Source: Inia geoffrensis (lineage: Eukaryota; Chordata; Mammalia; Artiodactyla; Iniidae). From it: a stretch of DNA of 64,000 nucleotides. This document shows positions 59,371 to 64,000 of this stretch, in pieces. The notes under the pieces were generated by a model, which made no database searches, had not been told where the DNA came from, and was given only the letters and a program-made list of their open reading frames with translations. Location: assembly GCA_036417435.1 (NCBI GenBank), contig CM070914.1:1488001-1552000 (forward strand), given 5' to 3'. The position numbers and the translations under genes are program-made. Numbering within the stretch: the first letter of the stretch is position 1; the number at the start of each line of letters is the position of its first letter.

Positions 59371-60750
59371 TATTCAAGGCAGAGTGTTTTCTCATGGCAG
59401 CTCACCCTCAGGGCTATGACAAAGACTTCCTGGGGACTTCGGACTCACCAGAAATGTGGTCCTGACGGTGCTCCAGGACTCTGGAAATGTAGCTCTCCTC
59501 CCGGGACATGCGGTGTGCAGCCCGTCACTCGGCACATACACAGGCCCTCCGATGTACAGACCAGTGGGCCTCCATGTGGTTCAGCCTTCCCACAGGGCTC
59601 TGGAGATACTCAGTGAACTTGGAGGAAAAATGATGCACAACCGAGGGCCCAGGAGTCCTCCAAAGGGTACTTCCTTTAAAATAAATCCCAGTAGCGATGA
59701 AGAACTCATGGAGACAGTTGCATGCCTCCCTTTTTCCACGGCTACTCAGGGTCTAACGTGGAGACGTGTTCTCTCATTGTTTATTTTTAGTTCTAGAGAC
59801 TGTCATGCTCACCACCACCGAGGCCATGGAAGCAATTTGTTTGGACAGAGCCAATTCATATTTTTCCCCGAAGCATTCTTCCAGGGTTGAGAGGCCTGTC
59901 AACAGCAGAGAATGTCAGGTAGTTTCTAGGCAGCATGAATGGAGCCTTCAAATTGAGAAAACAAGTCTAGTTCCAGCAGGCCCCGATTTCCACGGGCACA
60001 CTCATCCTACGTCCCTCGGCTTTCTAACAAGTCCAAAGGGAGACAAGGTTACCCAGTGTTTCCTTCCCTGAATCAACTTGTCGAAGTAGGGTTTTGTGCA
60101 TCATGCGAACTGCCTCAACCAAGCAACGCACTTGGTATGTGCGGGGCCGTCTAACTCTTCAAAAGTCTGCAGTGCCACGGGAAGAGCAGGCCTGAAATTG
60201 CAGTCAGAACGCACGCTGACTCTCTCCTGGCGCCAGGGTGAGTTCAGGCAGGAGGTCGTACATGGAATGCGAAGCCCAGGGTTTCTCTGAGTGCAGCTCA
60301 GACTAGGGTAATGGGAAAAATTTCGACGGCCTGAGGGACGTGTCAGAACGGTGTTCCTGAACCTCTGTGAGTGCTGGGGTAGTTAAGCTGCTCCAAAACA
60401 GAGTGCAGTGCGTTTCCCTACACTCAGCATACACAGAGTGGCTCCAAAGGGCTACGGGACTGGATGTTGCTCAACAGACACAGGTGGGCCTGGGAGTACT
60501 TAGTGTACCTGGCAGTAGCAGGATGCCCACATGAGCCTCCTAGGTGTCTGTAAAATCATACTGCAATTTAAGATATGCAGAGCAGAGGTCACATGCTCAT
60601 GGAAAGTGCTGGACACCTCCGTTCCTACAAGCAAATCAAAGCCTAACCTCCAGGCATGTGTTCATGCTGGGTGCCAATTACGTGACGCAGCATGGTAAGA
60701 TGCTGACTTTCTCCTGGAGCACAGTGACTTCACGTACGAGGTCTTCTAAG
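59371..60750 (+). repeat. Unit copy 44 (type B, subtype Q, 1,380 bp)
   Basis: Q copy with private tttatttttag and atgggaaaaattt. The right part has ctcggctttc, gtagttaag and gtgccaattacg, as in copies 30 and 37. Confidence 0.97.
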
Positions 60751-62135
60751 TATTCAATGCAGAGTGTTTTCTCATGGCAGCTCACCCTCAGGGCCATGAC
60801 AAAGACTTCCTGGGGACATCGGACTCACCAGAAATGTGGTCCTGACGGTGCTCCAGGACTCTGGAAATGTAGCTCTCCTCCCGGTACATGCGGTGTGCAG
60901 CCAGTCACTCGGCACGTACAGAGGCCCTCCGATGTACAGATCAGTGGGCCCCCATGTGTCTCAGCCTTCCCACAGGGCTCTGGAGGTACTCAGTGAACTT
61001 GGAGGAAAAATGATGCACAACCGAAGGCCCAGGAGTCCTCCAAAGGGTACTTCCTTTAAAATAAATCCCAACAGCGATGAAGAACTCATGGAGACAGTTG
61101 CATGCCTCCCTTTTTACACGGCTACTCAGGGTCTAACGTGGAGACGTGTTCTCTCATTGTTTCACTTTAGTTCTAGAGACTGTCATGCTCACCACCACCG
61201 AGGCCATGGAAGCACCTTGTTTTGACAGAGCCAATTCATATATTTCCCCGAAGCATTCTTACAGGGTTGAGAGGCCTGTCAACAGCAGAGAATGTCAGGT
61301 AGTTTCTAGGCAGCATGAATGGAGCCTTCAAATTGAGAAAACAAGTCTAGTTCCAGCAGGCCCCGATTTCCACGGGCACACTCATCCTACGTCCCTCGGG
61401 TTTCTAACAAGTCCAATGGGAGACAAGGTTACCCAGTGTTTCCTTCCCTGAATCAACTTGTCGAAGTAGGGTTTTGTGCATCATGCGAACTGCCTCAACC
61501 AAGCAACGCACTTGGTATGTGTGGGGCCGTCTGACTCTTCAAAAGTCTGCAGTGCCACGGGAAGAGCAGGCCTGAGATTGCAGTCAGAACGCACGCTGAC
61601 TCTCTCCTGGCACCAGGGTGAGTTCAGGCAGGAGGCCGCACATTGAATGCGAAGCAAAGGGTTTCTCTGAGTGCAGCTCAGACTAGGGTAATGGGTAAAA
61701 TTTCGACGGCCTGAGGGACGTGCCAGAACGGTGTTCCTGAACCTCTGTGAGTGCTGGGGTATTTAAGCTGCTCCAAAACAGAGTGCAGTGCGTTTCCCTA
61801 CACTCAGCATACACAGAGTGGCTCCAAAGGGCTACGGGACTGGATGTTGCTCAACAGACACAGGTGGGCCTCGGAATACTTAGTGTACTTTACCTGGCAG
61901 TAACAGGATGCCCACATGAGCCTCCTAGGTGTCTGTAAAATCATACTGCCGTTTAAGATATGCAGAGCAGAGGTCACATGCTCATGGAAAGTGTTGGACA
62001 CCTCCGTTCCTACAAGCAAATCAAAGCCTAACCTCCAGGCATGTGTTCATGCTGGGTGCGCATTAAGTGACGCAGCATGGTAAGATGCTGACTTTCTCCT
62101 GGAGCACAGTGACTTCACGTACGAGGTCTTCTAAG
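60751..62135 (+). repeat. Unit copy 45 (type B, 1,385 bp)
   Basis: Repeats copy 31 (gtacagatcag, gttttgacag, catatatttcc, gagattgc, cctggcaccagg, gccgcacattg, gtatttaag, cctcggaatac, gccgtttaag). Private ggcccccatgtgtc and tccaatggg. Confidence 0.97.
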
Positions 62136-63515
62136 TATTCAAGGCAGAGTGTTTTCTCATGGCAGCTCACCCTCAGGGCCATGACAAAGACTTCCTGGGG
62201 ACTTCGGACTCACCACAAATGTGGTCCTGACGATGCTCCAGGACTCTGGAAATGTAGCTCTCCTCCCGGGACGTGCGGTGTGCAGCCCGTCACTCGGCAC
62301 GTACACAGGCCCTCCGATGTACAGACCAGTGGGCCTCCATGTGGTTCAGCCTTCCCACAGGGCTCTGGAGGTACTCAGTGAACTTGGAAGAAAAATGATG
62401 CACAACCGAGGGCCCAGGAGTCCTCGAAAGGGTACTTCCTTTAAAATAAATCCCAACAGCGATGAAGAACTCATGGAGACAGTTGCATGCCTCCCTTTTT
62501 ACACGGCTACTCAGGGTCTAACGTGGAGACGTGTTCTCTCATTGTTTCACTTTAGTTCTAGAGACTGTCATGCTCACCACCACCGAGGCCATGGAAGCAC
62601 CTTGTTTGGACAGAGCAAATTCATATTTTTCCCCGAAGCATTTTTACAGGGTTGAGAGGCATGTCAACAGCAGAGAATGTCAGGTAGTTTCTAGGCAGCA
62701 TGAATGGAGCCTTCAAATTGAGAAAACAAGTCTAGTTCCAGCAGGCCCCGATTTCCAAGGGCACACTCATCCTACGTCCCTCGGGTTTCTAACAAGTCCA
62801 AAGGGAGACAAGGTTACCCAGTGTTTCCTTCCCTGAATCAACTTGTCGAAGTAGGGTTTTGTGCATCATGCGAACTGCCTCAACCAAGCAACACACTTGG
62901 TATATGTGGGGCCGTCTAACTCTTCAAAAGTCTGCAGTGCCACGGGAAGAGCAGGCCAGAAATTGCAGTCAGAACGCACGCTGACTCTCTCCTGGCGCCA
63001 GGGTGAGTTCAGACAGGAGGTCGTACATGGAATGCGAAGCCCAGGGTTTCTCTGAGTGCAGCTCAGACTAGGGTAATGGGTAAAATTTCGACGGCCTGAG
63101 GGACGTGCCAGAACGGTGTTCCTGAACCTCTGTGAGTGCTGGGGTACTTAAGCTGCTCCAAAACAGAGTGCAGTGCGTTTCCCTACACTCAGCATACACA
63201 GAGTGGCTCCAAAGGGCTACGGGACTGGATGTTGCTCAACAGACACAGGTGGGCCTGGGAGTACTTAGTGTACCTGGCAGTAGCAGGATGCCCACATGAG
63301 CCTCCTAGGTGTCTGTAAAATCATACTGCAATTTAAGATATGCAGAGCAGAGGTCACATGCTCATGGAAAGTGCTGGACACCTCCGTTCCTACAAGCAAA
63401 TCAAAGCCTAACCTCCAGGCATGTGTTCGTGCTGGGTGCGAATTACGTGACGCAGCATGGTAAGATGCTGACTTTCTCCTGGAGCACAGTGACTTCACGT
63501 ACGAGGTCTTCTAAG
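62136..63515 (+). repeat. Unit copy 46 (type B, subtype R, 1,380 bp)
   Basis: Repeats copy 40. Private changes are gggacgtgcgg and gtgttcgtgctgg. Confidence 0.97.
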
Positions 63516-64000
63516 TATTCAATGCAGAGTGTTTTCTCATGGCAGCTCACCCTCAGGGCCATGACAAAGACTTCCTGGGGACATCGGACTCACCAGAAAT
63601 GTGGTCCTGACGGTGCTCCAGGACTCTGGAAATGTAGCTCTCCTCCCGGTACATGCGGTGTGCAGCCAGTCACTCGGCACGTACAGAGGCCTTCCGATGT
63701 ACAGACCAGTGGGCCTCCATGTGGCTCAGCCTTCCCACAGGGCTCTGGAGGTACTCAGTGGACTTGGAGGAAAAATGATGCACAACCGAAGGCCCAGGAG
63801 TCCTCCAAAGGGTACTTCCTTTAAAATAAATCCCAACAGCGATGAAGAACTCATGGAGACAGTTGCATGCCTCCCTTTTTACACGGCTACTCAGGGTCTA
63901 ACGTGGAGACGTGTTCTCTCATTGTTTCACTTTAGTTCTAGAGACTGTCATGCTCACCACCAACGAGGCCATGGAAGCACCTTGTTTGGACAGAGCCAAT
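63516..64000 (+). repeat. Unit copy 47, cut off by the window end (485 bp, subtype P)
   Basis: P markers ggccttccg, ccgaaggcccagg and caccaacgagg, as in copies 36 and 41. Private cagtggacttgg removes a stop codon and so lengthens one chance reading frame. The unit clearly continues past 64000. Confidence 0.97.

Larger units (their letters stand above)
55223..60750 (+). repeat. Dimeric higher-order repeat, second block (P/Q alternation, copies 41-44)
   Basis: The order P-Q-P-Q resumes after the single R copy 40. Pair lengths are 2,763 bp (copy 42 lost 2 bp through a type A patch) and 2,765 bp. Confidence 0.83.
1..64000 (+). repeat. Macrosatellite-type tandem array, about 1.38 kb unit, 46 complete copies plus one partial
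   Basis: The motif gtggtcctgacggtg (or a one-base variant) recurs at 86, 1470, 2848, 4227 and so on to 62221 and 63601, with spacings of only 1,378-1,385 bp. All copies are in the same orientation. Length differences come from a few indels: a 5-bp gain near the gagtacttagtg motif, a 2-bp gain near gcattgtgacg, and 1-bp losses in gggccctagg, in ccagcaggcccc and, once, in ctggcgccagg. No copy contains an inserted mobile element and no stretch lacks the repeat. Large-unit, head-to-tail, highly homogeneous arrays of this kind are typical of eukaryotic satellites and macrosatellites. Family and species were not identified. Confidence 0.99.
22070..64000 (+). repeat. Type B domain of the array (copies 17-47)
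   Basis: From copy 17 onward most units carry cacgGgcacactcatcCt, gaggTcgtac, gtgttCatgctggg and a 2-bp gain in the form gaattacgtgacg or cattaagtgacg. From copy 19 onward almost all units also have the shortened gggcccagg; copies 22, 23 and 26 keep gggccctagg in B context and copy 33 has it inside an A patch. Base length is therefore 1,380-1,381 bp, or 1,385 bp with the 5-bp gain. Several B subtypes alternate and form higher-order repeats, described separately. Two short patches revert to type A sequence (in copies 32-33 and 42). Confidence 0.92.

Noticed and set aside
63309..63824. 171-codon frame near the window end and 144-150-codon frames in type B copies
   Set aside because: Their length is due to single events: a tga-to-tgg change at the end of one frame in copy 47, the 2-bp gain, or the gggcccagg deletion. 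Indels in the array are 1, 2 and 5 bp, without frame preservation.
1..64000. CRISPR array or prokaryotic origin
   Set aside because: The repeated unit is 1.38 kb with no spacer pattern, there are no cas-like genes, and 64 kb without a real gene does not fit a prokaryote.
1..64000. Identity with human SST1/NBL2 or bovine satellite I, both with units of about 1.4 kb
   Set aside because: Only the unit length agrees. I cannot recall matching sequence. A Dfam or Repbase search with one unit would settle it.
1..64000. Ribosomal RNA, tRNA or 5S-type gene inside the unit
   Set aside because: I see no A/B box arrangement with a following T run, no cloverleaf and no familiar rRNA segment.

Overview
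The whole 64 kb window is one uninterrupted head-to-tail tandem array. A unit of about 1.38 kb is present in 46 complete copies (lengths 1,378-1,385 bp) plus a final partial copy of 485 bp. Dividing the 63,515 bp of complete copies by 46 gives a mean of 1,380.8 bp. No unique flanking sequence is visible at either end, so the array continues beyond the window on both sides. All copies have the same orientation. I see no transposon insertion, no RNA gene and no convincing protein-coding gene. The short open frames that recur in every copy look like by-products of a conserved repeat: they overlap in several frames, mostly begin at GTG, and are broken by 1-, 2- and 5-bp indels.

The sequence looks like eukaryotic, probably vertebrate, satellite or macrosatellite DNA. 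By hand count one unit (about 4142-5520) has roughly 42 CpG at about 50% GC, which is roughly half the expected number. Many differences between copies are CpG/TpG or CpG/CpA changes, as expected where CpG is methylated. I cannot name the species or the satellite family. Units of about 1.4 kb are known in mammals (human SST1/NBL2, bovine satellite I), but I have no sequence match to claim.

The array has several levels of organisation. (1) Inside each unit, three diverged sub-repeats of about 485, 477 and 417 bp can be aligned by shared motifs in the same order, so the unit seems to be an ancient trimer of a segment of about 460 bp. (2) Units fall into two families: type A (copies 1-16, 1-22069) and type B (copies 17-47, 22070-64000). 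They are separated by linked substitutions and by small indels. (3) Within type B there are higher-order repeats: a 5-unit displacement (6,906 bp) between 22 and 32 kb, a recurrent 7-unit displacement (about 9.67-9.68 kb) from 25 to 61 kb, and a two-unit alternation (2,765 bp) from 45.5 kb onward. (4) Two short patches of type A sequence lie inside the type B domain (44.08-44.50 kb and 57.90-57.96 kb), which looks like gene conversion or unequal exchange.

Copies are phased here so that copy 1 begins at base 1, with the motif tattcaaggcagag. Copy-by-copy variants are recorded in the feature list. All comparisons were made by eye; statements of identity mean that no difference was found by reading.
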